Shown here one piece after another: positions 43,023-50,985 of a stretch of 59,829 nucleotides of DNA. The stretch's first letter is position 1; every line of letters starts with the position of its first letter. Source of the stretch: Ruminococcus flavefaciens MA2007 (GTDB taxonomy: Bacteria > Bacillota > Clostridia > Oscillospirales > Ruminococcaceae); contig NZ_JHXF01000022.1 of NCBI RefSeq assembly GCF_000621845.1, forward strand, positions 1-59,829, in the 5' to 3' direction. The notes under the pieces were generated by a model. The model worked only from the letters and a program-made list of their open reading frames with translations, did no database searches and was not told where the DNA came from. Both the position numbers and the translations under genes were made by a program.

Positions 43023-43028
43023 TTTTAT

Positions 43029-43057
43029 ATTATATCACTCATTCCATGTTATGTCAA
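43029..43057 (-). promoter_or_regulatory. Promoter of the antiporter transcript
   Basis: On the minus strand TTGACA (43052-43057), 17 bases, TATAAT (43029-43034): perfect consensus. Confidence 0.88.
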
Positions 43058-43084
43058 GCAGTTTATAGTATTGTAAATCTATCC

Positions 43085-43280
43085 TTTTATATTAAACAAC
43101 AATAAACGCCTTGCTTTTTCAAGAAATATATGTATAATAAAAGCATGAATATAACATTTCGGTTGAAATGATTTTTATGAGGGAGTGATATAAATGATCG
43201 GTAATACTATCAAAAAGGTCTTATGTCTGACTGTTTCCGCTGTGATATTATCTTTTTGCGTTCCGTTTTCAGCTTCAGCT
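43085..43280 (+). repeat. Promoter/leader/signal-peptide cassette, copy 1
   Basis: About 196 bases closely match 47255-47451: upstream TTTTATATTAAACAAC, promoter TTGCTT (43111-43116) with TATAAT (43133-43138), leader ACATTTCGGTTGAAAT, ribosome binding site GAGGGAGTG, and the first 29 codons (MIGNTIKKVL onward). Similarity ends at the signal cleavage site. Confidence 0.88.
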
Positions 43281-45128
43281 TACGACGGACAGAAAAGAGG
43301 TTACACAGGTTATTATGATTATAATATGTGGAATCAGGATAATACAGGACAGGTCACTTTTGAACCTGATGAGTCGTCATTTACTTGTTCATGGAAAGAT
43401 GTTGATAATTGCATATTCAGTATGGGAAATAACTATGACAGCGGAAAAAAGCAATATAATAGCCTTCTGTTCTTTAAACGTTCATTTATTTATGAAGCTG
43501 AATACTCTCCTAAAGGTAATTCATTCTTAGGTTTACATGGTTGGACAAGAAATCCTCTTTTAGAATATTATATCGTAGAAGGCTATGCAGACTGGGTACT
43601 GCCGTTGAATATTGAAGATTGCGGATCATATTTCATCAATAACAAGGCTTACGATCTTTATAAGCAGATGGTGTATAATGAACCAAGTCTTGATGGAACC
43701 GCAACATTCCCCAGATACTGGAGCGTATGCACCGAAAACTCCGTAAAAAATAATCAGATAAACTATATTAAAGGTGATGTTGATATTTACGGACACTTAG
43801 AAGCATTTGAACAGCTGGGAGTTGATATGTCGGGATCTCTTTATGAAGTCTGTCTGTATATTGAAAACTATAAATCAAGCGGCTCTGCAAACGTAAAGAG
43901 GATATATACGTCTCCTATGGGTTCGGGACACGCACAGATACTCAGATATGGTCCATATGTTAAGAATCCTCGATTAAATTTTATGGACTCCAATGGATAT
44001 TATCATATATATAATTTTGATTCGGATAAGATTATTGACTGGTCATCTTATCATGAATGCGATCTGTCTGTAGCCGAAAACGGTTATAGCGGCATTAAAG
44101 GTGACAATTGCCTGCTTGTATCTGATAGAGTTGAAGAATGGGACGGAGTTGTTCTTCCTATTTCAAGTAATTTTTCATCAGGGGACAAAATCGGTTTTGG
44201 TGCAGCGGTAATGCAGGACACGGAAGAATCAGTAGATTTTGTCCTGACAGTCATGTATGAAGATGAGGAAGGCGCAGATCACTTTGATGAAGCTGCTGTT
44301 GTTTCAGCACGCAAAGGCGAATGGACAGATCTTTCGGCCGTATCATATACCATTCCCGAGAATGCATATAAGACAACTATACGCATTGAAACAAAGGAAA
44401 GCGATACAGATTTTTACTTTGATAATGCTTATGTAGCCAAAGCAGGAGTTCGATCCTATATGAATAAGCTGATAGAAGAGGGAAGTGATTCGGAATATGA
44501 AAAAGGCGATATAAATAAGGATGGTATCGTTGACGTTTTCGATATTATACCTCTCAGAAGAATTATCCTTGATCTATTGGCAGGCAAAGGCTCATATCTT
44601 TACAGAGCCGATGTAAACAGTGACGGAATGGTCAATGTAGCCGATCTTGTATGCCTGCAAAGATTTATTCTGGGTGTTGAAAAGCTTTCCGATAATGAAA
44701 CAACTGCTGTCACGACAACTACGGCTGTTCTGACTGCTGCGTCATCAACTATTACTACCACTTTAACTACCACTGATAATAAAAGTCAGGTCAATACATC
44801 ACAAACCGAAGCAGGCTATAATCATATAACGCAGGAAAAAGCAAAGGAAATGATGGCGGCAGATGACAAGCTTGTTATAGTCGATGTGCGGCGGCAGGAC
44901 GAGTACGACAGCGGTCATATCCCCGGTGCAATACTGATACCGAACGAATCTATAGATACGGAACAGCCTGAGAAATTACCTGACTTCAATCAAGTGATTC
45001 TGATATACTGCCGAAGCGGCAATCGAAGTAAACAGGCTTCGCAGAAGCTGGCTGATATGGGATATACGCATATCTACGAATTCGGCGGTATTATGGACTG
45101 GAACGGTGAGATAGTCACAAGTGAATGA
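43194..45128 (+). CDS. GH11 xylanase - CBM - dockerin - rhodanese fusion
   Basis: A 644-residue secreted protein. Signal peptide (1-29); GH11 xylanase (35-245) with nucleophile Glu124 (NPLLEYYIVEGY) and acid/base Glu224 (YIENYKSSGSANV), both intact; CBM22/CBM4-like domain (255-420, ending TDFYFDNAYVAKAG); dockerin (437-500, GDINKDGIVDVFDIIPLRRI and ADVNSDGMVNVADLVCLQRF); Thr-rich linker; and a rhodanese domain (542-644) with DEYDSGHIPGAILIP and the active loop YCRSGNRSKQA, Cys606. A sulfurtransferase domain on a secreted xylanase is very unusual. It might instead serve as a binding or structural module. GAGGGAGTG precedes the start. Confidence 0.92.
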   Translation: MIGNTIKKVLCLTVSAVILSFCVPFSASAYDGQKRGYTGYYDYNMWNQDNTGQVTFEPDESSFTCSWKDVDNCIFSMGNNYDSGKKQYNSLLFFKRSFIYEAEYSPKGNSFLGLHGWTRNPLLEYYIVEGYADWVLPLNIEDCGSYFINNKAYDLYKQMVYNEPSLDGTATFPRYWSVCTENSVKNNQINYIKGDVDIYGHLEAFEQLGVDMSGSLYEVCLYIENYKSSGSANVKRIYTSPMGSGHAQILRYGPYVKNPRLNFMDSNGYYHIYNFDSDKIIDWSSYHECDLSVAENGYSGIKGDNCLLVSDRVEEWDGVVLPISSNFSSGDKIGFGAAVMQDTEESVDFVLTVMYEDEEGADHFDEAAVVSARKGEWTDLSAVSYTIPENAYKTTIRIETKESDTDFYFDNAYVAKAGVRSYMNKLIEEGSDSEYEKGDINKDGIVDVFDIIPLRRIILDLLAGKGSYLYRADVNSDGMVNVADLVCLQRFILGVEKLSDNETTAVTTTTAVLTAASSTITTTLTTTDNKSQVNTSQTEAGYNHITQEKAKEMMAADDKLVIVDVRRQDEYDSGHIPGAILIPNESIDTEQPEKLPDFNQVILIYCRSGNRSKQASQKLADMGYTHIYEFGGIMDWNGEIVTSE

Positions 45129-45188
45129 TATATAATGGAGTGATTATTACATCTTAGTTCAGAACTGATTACAATACAGAAACAATCC

Positions 45189-45217
45189 TTGTATTTGGTA
45201 AAATAATATGGTATTAT
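45189..45217 (+). promoter_or_regulatory. Promoter of the GH3 gene
   Basis: TTGTAT (45189-45194), 17 bases, TATTAT (45212-45217), about 77 bases before the start codon. Confidence 0.65.
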
Positions 45218-45293
45218 ATGAAATAACTATAAAGTATTACTGTATAATCAAATGAACGCTCAACACCATTACCATTATCAAGGGAGATATAAA

Positions 45294-47120
45294 ATGAAAA
45301 ATACGATTGCACTTATCATTTCACTGGCTATGCTTGCATCTGTGACAGCCTGCTCTGAAAAATCCGAAGCAACAAATTATCAGCAGTACGCTTCCATGTC
45401 TCCTGAGGAAATAGTTGCAGGCATGACACTTGAGCAGAAGACCGCTCAGATGGTACAGCCTGCCGTTTACAATGTCTCGGCTAAGACAATGAAGGAAAAT
45501 GACTATGGCAGTATTCTCTCAACTACGGACTGTATCGACGCCGCCAAATGGCGAAAGACAGTTGATGACTTGCAGAATGCAGCTATCAGGTCGGAAGCCG
45601 GTATACCGTACATCTACGGACAGGACGACGTTCACGGCGTTAATTATTGCAGAAATGCAGTATACTTCCCACATAATATCGGACAAGGTGCAGCAAACGA
45701 CGAAGAGCTTGCCTATCAGGTGGGACTTATAACAGCTGACGAAGCAAAGCTCTGTCATATGCTCTGGAATTTCTCGCCATGTGTGGCTCAGTCTGTTGAT
45801 CCGCGCTGGGGACGTACATATGAATCCTACGGTTCTGACCTTGAAACCATTACTAAGCTCAGTACAGCTTACACAAAGGGGCTTATCGACGGCGGACTTG
45901 TTGCCTGCACAAAGCACTTTTTTGCTGACGGTAACGTTGTATACGGCACCGGTGAGAAGAGTGACATCGACAGGCTCATAGACCGAGGCGACTCACAGCT
46001 CTCTGATGCTGAGATAGCGGAGCTTCTGAAAGTGTACCAAGCGCAGATAGACGCAGGAGTGCAGACGATAATGATAAGCCACTCGTCACTTAACGGCGTG
46101 AAGATGCACGAAAACAAAGAGTACATCATGAAGCTCAAAGACGAAATGGGCTTTGAGGGCTTCATCGTCAGTGACTGGGACTCAGTTGGAAATACCTCTG
46201 GTTCTTCCTATAAAGAGCAGATAATCACAAGCGTCAACGCCGGTATTGATATGCTGATGGAGACCGAGCGCTTTGAGGAGGCTCGGGATATCATCATAGA
46301 TGCAGTTGAAAGCGGTGATATCAGTCAGGAGCGTGTTGACGATGCTGTTACACGTATAATCAAGGTTAAGAAAAACGCAGGACTGTTTGACGATCCGCTG
46401 CTTGAAAACATAAAGACCGAACAGCAGGAAACAGGTTCACCCGAATACAGAGCCGTAGCTGAGCAGCTTGTAGAAAAGAGCCTTGTTCTTCTCAAAAACA
46501 ACAAAGAAGTGCTGCCGTTCAAGGAAGGCACAAAGATATATATCACAGGTCCCGCTTCAGACAACGGACAGGCGCAGTGCGGCGGTTGGACCATGTCATG
46601 GAATGGCGCTCCTACGGAGGATATTCCGGGTGTTACCACGATACTGGAGGCATTTGAGGAATATGCCGATGATTATGGGATAGATGTCATAACCGATGAC
46701 AAAAAAGCAGCAGATGCAGACGCGGTTCTCCTTTGCGTAGGCGAGCAGGCTTATGCCGAGTGGAACGGCGATACGGAAGACCTTGCGCTCTGCGGTTCAT
46801 TGGGACTTGATGGAAATGCTGATGCTATAAAAGAAGCCAAGAAGCTCGGTAAACCCACAGTTACCTGCATTGTGGCAGGCAGAAACGTTATCCTCGACGA
46901 AAAGGACTACGATGGTTGGGACAGCGTAGTTATGTGTTATCTCCCTGGTTCAGAGGGCAAGGGCATATCAGACGTGCTCTGCGGCTGCGCTGATTTTACA
47001 GGAAAGCTGCCGTCAGACTGGTATGGTTCGCTTGATCAGATAGGCACGGATAAATGCTTCCTCGGGCGTGGCTACGGACTTAGCTACGGTGAAGGCTTCA
47101 AACCGCGCAATGCTCAGTGA
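45294..47120 (+). CDS. GH3 beta-glycosidase lipoprotein
   Basis: A 608-residue lipoprotein starting at the ATG at 45294 after AGGGAG. Signal MKNTIALIISLAMLA with lipobox SVTAC (Cys20). The N-terminal GH3 TIM barrel (MTLEQKTAQMVQP, then DVHGVNY, CTKHFFADG) has nucleophile Asp294 in GFIVSDWDSVG. The second alpha/beta sandwich domain follows (KSLVLLKNNKEVLPF) and the protein ends with GYGLSYGEGF. It has no dockerin, so it is likely held on the cell membrane. There it could cut beta-glucosides or beta-xylosides released by the neighbouring xylanases. Confidence 0.93.
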   Translation: MKNTIALIISLAMLASVTACSEKSEATNYQQYASMSPEEIVAGMTLEQKTAQMVQPAVYNVSAKTMKENDYGSILSTTDCIDAAKWRKTVDDLQNAAIRSEAGIPYIYGQDDVHGVNYCRNAVYFPHNIGQGAANDEELAYQVGLITADEAKLCHMLWNFSPCVAQSVDPRWGRTYESYGSDLETITKLSTAYTKGLIDGGLVACTKHFFADGNVVYGTGEKSDIDRLIDRGDSQLSDAEIAELLKVYQAQIDAGVQTIMISHSSLNGVKMHENKEYIMKLKDEMGFEGFIVSDWDSVGNTSGSSYKEQIITSVNAGIDMLMETERFEEARDIIIDAVESGDISQERVDDAVTRIIKVKKNAGLFDDPLLENIKTEQQETGSPEYRAVAEQLVEKSLVLLKNNKEVLPFKEGTKIYITGPASDNGQAQCGGWTMSWNGAPTEDIPGVTTILEAFEEYADDYGIDVITDDKKAADADAVLLCVGEQAYAEWNGDTEDLALCGSLGLDGNADAIKEAKKLGKPTVTCIVAGRNVILDEKDYDGWDSVVMCYLPGSEGKGISDVLCGCADFTGKLPSDWYGSLDQIGTDKCFLGRGYGLSYGEGFKPRNAQ

Positions 47121-47130
47121 AATATAATAT

Positions 47131-47166
47131 AAAAAAGGAGTGCCATACATACGGCGCTCCTTTTTT
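47131..47166 (+). terminator. Terminator of the GH3 gene
   Basis: AAAAAAGGAGTGCC (47131-47144) pairs with GGCGCTCCTTTTTT (47153-47166) with one G-U pair; T-rich. Confidence 0.9.
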
Positions 47167-47254
47167 ATGATAGATTTGATTTTTGAGCATAATACTGTAA
47201 AGATATGCGTTATATAGAGCTGACTTTTTCGATCATGTGTCAATTTATTACGGT

Positions 47255-47451
47255 TTTTATATTAAACAACAAAAAATGCCTTGCATTCTCACAAAAAATA
47301 TGTATAATAAAAGCATAGGTATAACATTTCGGTTGAAATAAATTTTAATGAGGGAGTGATATGAATGATTGGCAATACTATTAAAAAGGTCTTAGGTCTG
47401 ACTGCTTCCGCTGCGATATTATCATTTTGCGTACCGTTTTCGGTTTCAGCT
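47255..47451 (+). repeat. Promoter/leader/signal-peptide cassette, copy 2
   Basis: Matches 43085-43280. Promoter TTGCAT (47281-47286), 16 bases, TATAAT (47303-47308), then the same ACATTTCGGTTGAAAT leader, GAGGGAGTG and signal-peptide codons of the GH10 gene. Confidence 0.88.
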
Positions 47452-48963
47452 GACGATAAGATTGATAAAAGTTACATAAACAGCGGCAGTAATGCAGGCG
47501 ATGAAAGCGACACAGCTTATGAGACCGCAGACTGTATGGGGCGCGTTGCATCTCGCCAGAACCTTAATTACACCTACGAGAAGGGCGGCGACGGCTTTAA
47601 AGATTACATGGGACCGTATTTTCGCCTTGGCGCTGCTGTAACCGGCTTTGAAATTAATAAGTCAGTGGCTCAGGAGTTCATCAAGAAGAATTATAACTCG
47701 ATCACATGCATGAACGAAATGAAGCCTGATTCAATCATTGCAGGCATAAACGGTGATGAAGTAGATATAAGCCTTAACAGCGCAAAAGCAATACTCAAAT
47801 TTGCAGAGCAGAACGGCATCGGAGTTCATGGTCATACGTTTGTATGGTACAGCCAGACACCTTATTACCTTTTTCAGGATAATCACGAATATGTTTCCAA
47901 GGAGCGTATGAACAAGCGCCTTGAAAGTATGATAAAGAATACTTTTTCAGAGCTTTGGAGCCAATTCCCGAACCTTCAGATCCATTCCTATGACGTATGC
48001 AACGAGCTGTTCATTAACGACGGCGGCGGAATGAGACCTGAAAGCGGCTCCAACTGGGCAAAAGTGTATGGCGAAGGAAACTCAGAGTTCGTTATAAATG
48101 CATTCAAGTATGCAAGAGAGTATGCTCCTGAGGATTGTAAGCTTTATCTCAGCGACTATAACGAGTACATGAGTAAAAAGACGGACGACCTTATAAATAT
48201 GGCTAAGACGATCATGAAGGAAGGCGACTACATCGACGGTATAGGTATGCAGGCTCACCTTATTTCAAGGTATTCTTCAGCAAGCGAATTTGAGACAGCT
48301 ATCAAGCAGTTTGAGGCGCTTGGTCTTGACATTCAGATCACAGAGCTTGATATCTCGAGCAGCACGGGTCCTGTCGATGAGCTTTATCCTCAGATCTTTG
48401 AGGTAGCTATGAAGCATGCTAAGAACATCTCCTGCGTGACACTTTCGCGAACGACAGACGAGAGTGTCTGGAGAACCGACGACTATATACGGCTTCCGTT
48501 CAGAAACTATCAGCCTAAGAAATTTTACTATGACATTATTGCACTTGCTGAAAAGATAGATCCTCCAACAGTTACAACAACTAACCCCCCCACAACAACG
48601 ACAACAATCACAACAACTACTGCCAATACCACTGCAATAACAGTTTCTGTTACAACAACAGCTCCTGTTGATTATAAGCAGCTTCTTGATTCAAAGGTTT
48701 CAATATGGGGTGATGCGAACTGCGACGGCGATGTTGATATGAGCGACGCTGTAATTATAATGCAGTCTCTCGCTAATCCCAACAAGTACAAGCTCACAGA
48801 GCGGGGCAAGTTCAATGCAGACGTTTGCGAGGCAGGCGGCGGTATAACAACAAATGACGCAGCCGGTATCCAGAAGTACCTATTAGGTCTTATAAAGTCA
48901 CTTCCAGAGAGCTATTCATCAGATGTAACTGCTGCACCTGAGGCTGCTGCTCCCACAGCTTAA
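47365..48963 (+). CDS. GH10 endo-beta-1,4-xylanase with dockerin
   Basis: A 532-residue secreted xylanase. Signal peptide (1-29) is nearly identical to that of the GH11 protein at 43194. The GH10 barrel (about 70-395) has the start-region SITCMNEMKPDSI, the acid/base Glu214 in SYDVCNELF and nucleophile Glu327 in IQITELDISSS, both present, so the enzyme should be active. A Thr/Pro linker (400-435) and dockerin (448-515, GDANCDGDVDMSDAVIIMQS then GITTNDAAGIQKYLLG) follow. It cuts the xylan backbone outside the cell as part of a cellulosome. Confidence 0.95.
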   Translation: MIGNTIKKVLGLTASAAILSFCVPFSVSADDKIDKSYINSGSNAGDESDTAYETADCMGRVASRQNLNYTYEKGGDGFKDYMGPYFRLGAAVTGFEINKSVAQEFIKKNYNSITCMNEMKPDSIIAGINGDEVDISLNSAKAILKFAEQNGIGVHGHTFVWYSQTPYYLFQDNHEYVSKERMNKRLESMIKNTFSELWSQFPNLQIHSYDVCNELFINDGGGMRPESGSNWAKVYGEGNSEFVINAFKYAREYAPEDCKLYLSDYNEYMSKKTDDLINMAKTIMKEGDYIDGIGMQAHLISRYSSASEFETAIKQFEALGLDIQITELDISSSTGPVDELYPQIFEVAMKHAKNISCVTLSRTTDESVWRTDDYIRLPFRNYQPKKFYYDIIALAEKIDPPTVTTTNPPTTTTTITTTTANTTAITVSVTTTAPVDYKQLLDSKVSIWGDANCDGDVDMSDAVIIMQSLANPNKYKLTERGKFNADVCEAGGGITTNDAAGIQKYLLGLIKSLPESYSSDVTAAPEAAAPTA

Positions 48964-48991
48964 TAACGGAGAAGGCAAAATATAAGTGTAT

Positions 48992-49055
48992 AAGCATGAT
49001 CCTGCATTTATTGATTTGCAAATAGTATGAAAAAAGCCTCCCTCGGGAGGCTTTT
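48992..49055 (+). repeat. Second copied tail of the ProX-type gene with terminator
   Basis: Thirteen codons (KHDPAFIDLQIV, stop at 49030) match the last codons of the gene at 18603 (KHEPTFIDLPVE). They are followed at the same distance by the same hairpin, GCCTCCCTCGGGAGGC (49036-49051), and T. It now terminates the GH10 gene, and by symmetry the convergent lipoprotein gene. Confidence 0.85.
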
Positions 49056-49064
49056 ATTATATCT

Positions 49065-49604
49065 TTATGATAAGTAGTCTTTTACATTAATGCTTTCTTC
49101 TGTACGTTGTTCCTCATTTGTTATTCCGGGAACAAACTCAGTAACATATGCTGCTCCTGAAACAGGATCAATGTAATAGCGCGTTTGAGCGCCGGTATAT
49201 GACCTGTAAAGAACAACTATTTCATTAGCATCATTTGTTGCAGCGTCCCAGTAAATAGTGTATTCATTTGATTCTGCCATATTTTTCAAATCGGGGTTCT
49301 TAGTGAAGCAATAATTCTTGATCGCATTCAATGCCTGATCTTCTGTAAGTGCATCTGACTTGGCTTCGCTCTGTTCTGCCGTTGTATTTTCAGTTTTATC
49401 GGGCTGAACAGCCTCGGTCAGCTCAGGCAGGGAAGCTTCAATTGGAGCAGGCTGAGTTGTCTCTGTAGGCTTACTTGTCTGTACATTTTCGGTCACAGTG
49501 CTTGATTTGGGTTGCGGTACACTTGTATTTTCTACTTTTTCGCTGCAAGCAGCTAAGCTTACGCACATAAAGCATAAAGCAAGTGTTATCATTTTCTTTT
49601 TCAT
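49065..49604 (-). CDS. Lipoprotein of unknown function
   Basis: A 179-residue lipoprotein: signal MKKKMITLALCFMCVSL, lipobox AAC (Cys20), then a long Thr/Pro/Glu-rich low-complexity stretch (25-85). A small alpha/beta C-terminal domain (90-165) has SDALTEDQALNAIKNYCF and RYYIDPVSGAAYVTEFVPG. The last part recalls small PepSY-like or similar surface domains, but I cannot assign it. AAGGAGG precedes the ATG. It lies between cellulosome genes and converges on the GH10 gene. Confidence 0.8.
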   Translation of the reverse strand: MKKKMITLALCFMCVSLAACSEKVENTSVPQPKSSTVTENVQTSKPTETTQPAPIEASLPELTEAVQPDKTENTTAEQSEAKSDALTEDQALNAIKNYCFTKNPDLKNMAESNEYTIYWDAATNDANEIVVLYRSYTGAQTRYYIDPVSGAAYVTEFVPGITNEEQRTEESINVKDYLS

Positions 49605-49857
49605 AATTTTGTCCTCCTTTGCAGCAGAAAGCCTATGTTTTTGCTGCGTTGATACTCTAAAAGCGTCGAGAAATTGGCGATATAGCAGGATACGAAAACA
49701 TATCCTCAGAATCTCCCGATGATATCAGAAGCTCAGGTATAACGCTGCTGTTTATCCATAAAAGCTCCCACATAAAAAACAATCGGAGCAGCAGGTTCAA
49801 GTGTTACACGGTTGACAATTATTTTTATGTATTTATTCGGAGTTCAGGCTTATTTCC

Positions 49858-49885
49858 GCAAAAAGGACGGCGCAGAGCCGTCCCT
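49858..49885 (-). terminator. Terminator of the small dockerin gene
   Basis: GGACGGC (49865-49871) pairs with GCCGTCC (49877-49883); on the minus strand a T-run follows. Confidence 0.85.
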
Positions 49886-49889
49886 TGGT

Positions 49890-50780
49890 TTATTTGTTCT
49901 GGATATAATCCTCAATGCTTTTCTTTTTTTCTGAGTTATTTGTTGAGGTATATGCATAGTACGCAAGAATATTTGACGCATCAACGGCGTTGATCAAGCG
50001 GTCATTATTAACATCAGCAGCAAGTTTCTGATCTTCAGTGTAACCTCCGTCTTGATTTGTGGAGATACAAGCATAATATGTAAGTACTGAAGAAGCGTCT
50101 ACTGCATTGATACATCCGTCAGAGTTTACATCTCCAAGGTTATCATTTTTTATGATTTCTTCCGGACTGTCAGGAGATCTTCCGAATTTAAACGTTGCTC
50201 CTCCGTAAACGAGCGGATTCTGTTGTGTCCACACAGGTATGAGCTGATAAAGTCTTACAATTGAACTATCATTTGCATCAGACGAAACAGGCACTACATA
50301 TATTGATGCAAGTTTTATATAAGTCCATTTAGTATTGCCGCTGACATCAGTTTCAGATTTCCTATAGTAGGCAAAATCATTGTATTCACTATTGAATCTG
50401 TAATACTTTTCAGGCATATTCAGATCAGAAATCATTTTCTCAAAATTATAATCATAGTAATTCTTTCGGTTAAAAGCATTCACATCTTCGCTTTCAAGCA
50501 AATCAGCATTTCCTTTAAGCAAATAGTCGTTCGGCTTTATATTTACCGAAGTTCCGCGCCCATCGGCAAGGTTTTCTTCGGCTTCTTTTTTGCTTATATA
50601 TTTCAGCTTATGCTCTGAACAATACTGCTCCAGTTGGTTTTCGTCCAAGGCATACAGTTCCTCGAATGTCATTGATTCTGCCGAAGCAGAATGGGCTATT
50701 GGAACTGTGATCGGAAAAATGTTAGTTCCGAATGGTATTGCAGCACACAGCAGAGTTGCTATTATTCTTTTACATTTCAT
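49890..50780 (-). CDS. Secreted dockerin protein of unknown function
   Basis: A 296-residue secreted protein starting at the ATG at 50780 after AGGAGGT. Signal peptide about 1-36 (ending ASA/E). The N-terminal region (40-205) has SMTFEELYALDENQLEQYCS and KNYYDYNFEKMISDLNMPEK and matches no family I know. The C-terminal dockerin (215-280) carries two good calcium loops, GDVNSDGCINAVDASSVLTY and ADVNNDRLINAVDASNILAY. The NAVDAS type with YYA after it differs from the other dockerins in the window and may bind another cohesin. A similar tail remnant is found at 30718-30786. Confidence 0.82.
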   Translation of the reverse strand: MKCKRIIATLLCAAIPFGTNIFPITVPIAHSASAESMTFEELYALDENQLEQYCSEHKLKYISKKEAEENLADGRGTSVNIKPNDYLLKGNADLLESEDVNAFNRKNYYDYNFEKMISDLNMPEKYYRFNSEYNDFAYYRKSETDVSGNTKWTYIKLASIYVVPVSSDANDSSIVRLYQLIPVWTQQNPLVYGGATFKFGRSPDSPEEIIKNDNLGDVNSDGCINAVDASSVLTYYACISTNQDGGYTEDQKLAADVNNDRLINAVDASNILAYYAYTSTNNSEKKKSIEDYIQNK

Positions 50781-50944
50781 GGTATACCTCCTGTTGATCA
50801 TATAAAAATTTCTTTATTACGACTATTATCTCGTATAGCTCCATTATTATTGATGTTATCATATATTATAGCACATCGCAGACAATATGTAAACACATAA
50901 AACAGAACTTTAGCTGACTTTGGGAAAGCCAATGTAAAATGGCA

Positions 50945-50980
50945 AAAAATACGCCTGCAGCATAAGTTGCCGCAGGCGTG
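50945..50980 (-). terminator. Terminator of the GH30/GH43 gene
   Basis: ACGCCTGC (50951-50958) pairs with GCAGGCGT (50972-50979); a T-run follows on the minus strand. Confidence 0.85.
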
Positions 50981-50985
50981 AGCGT

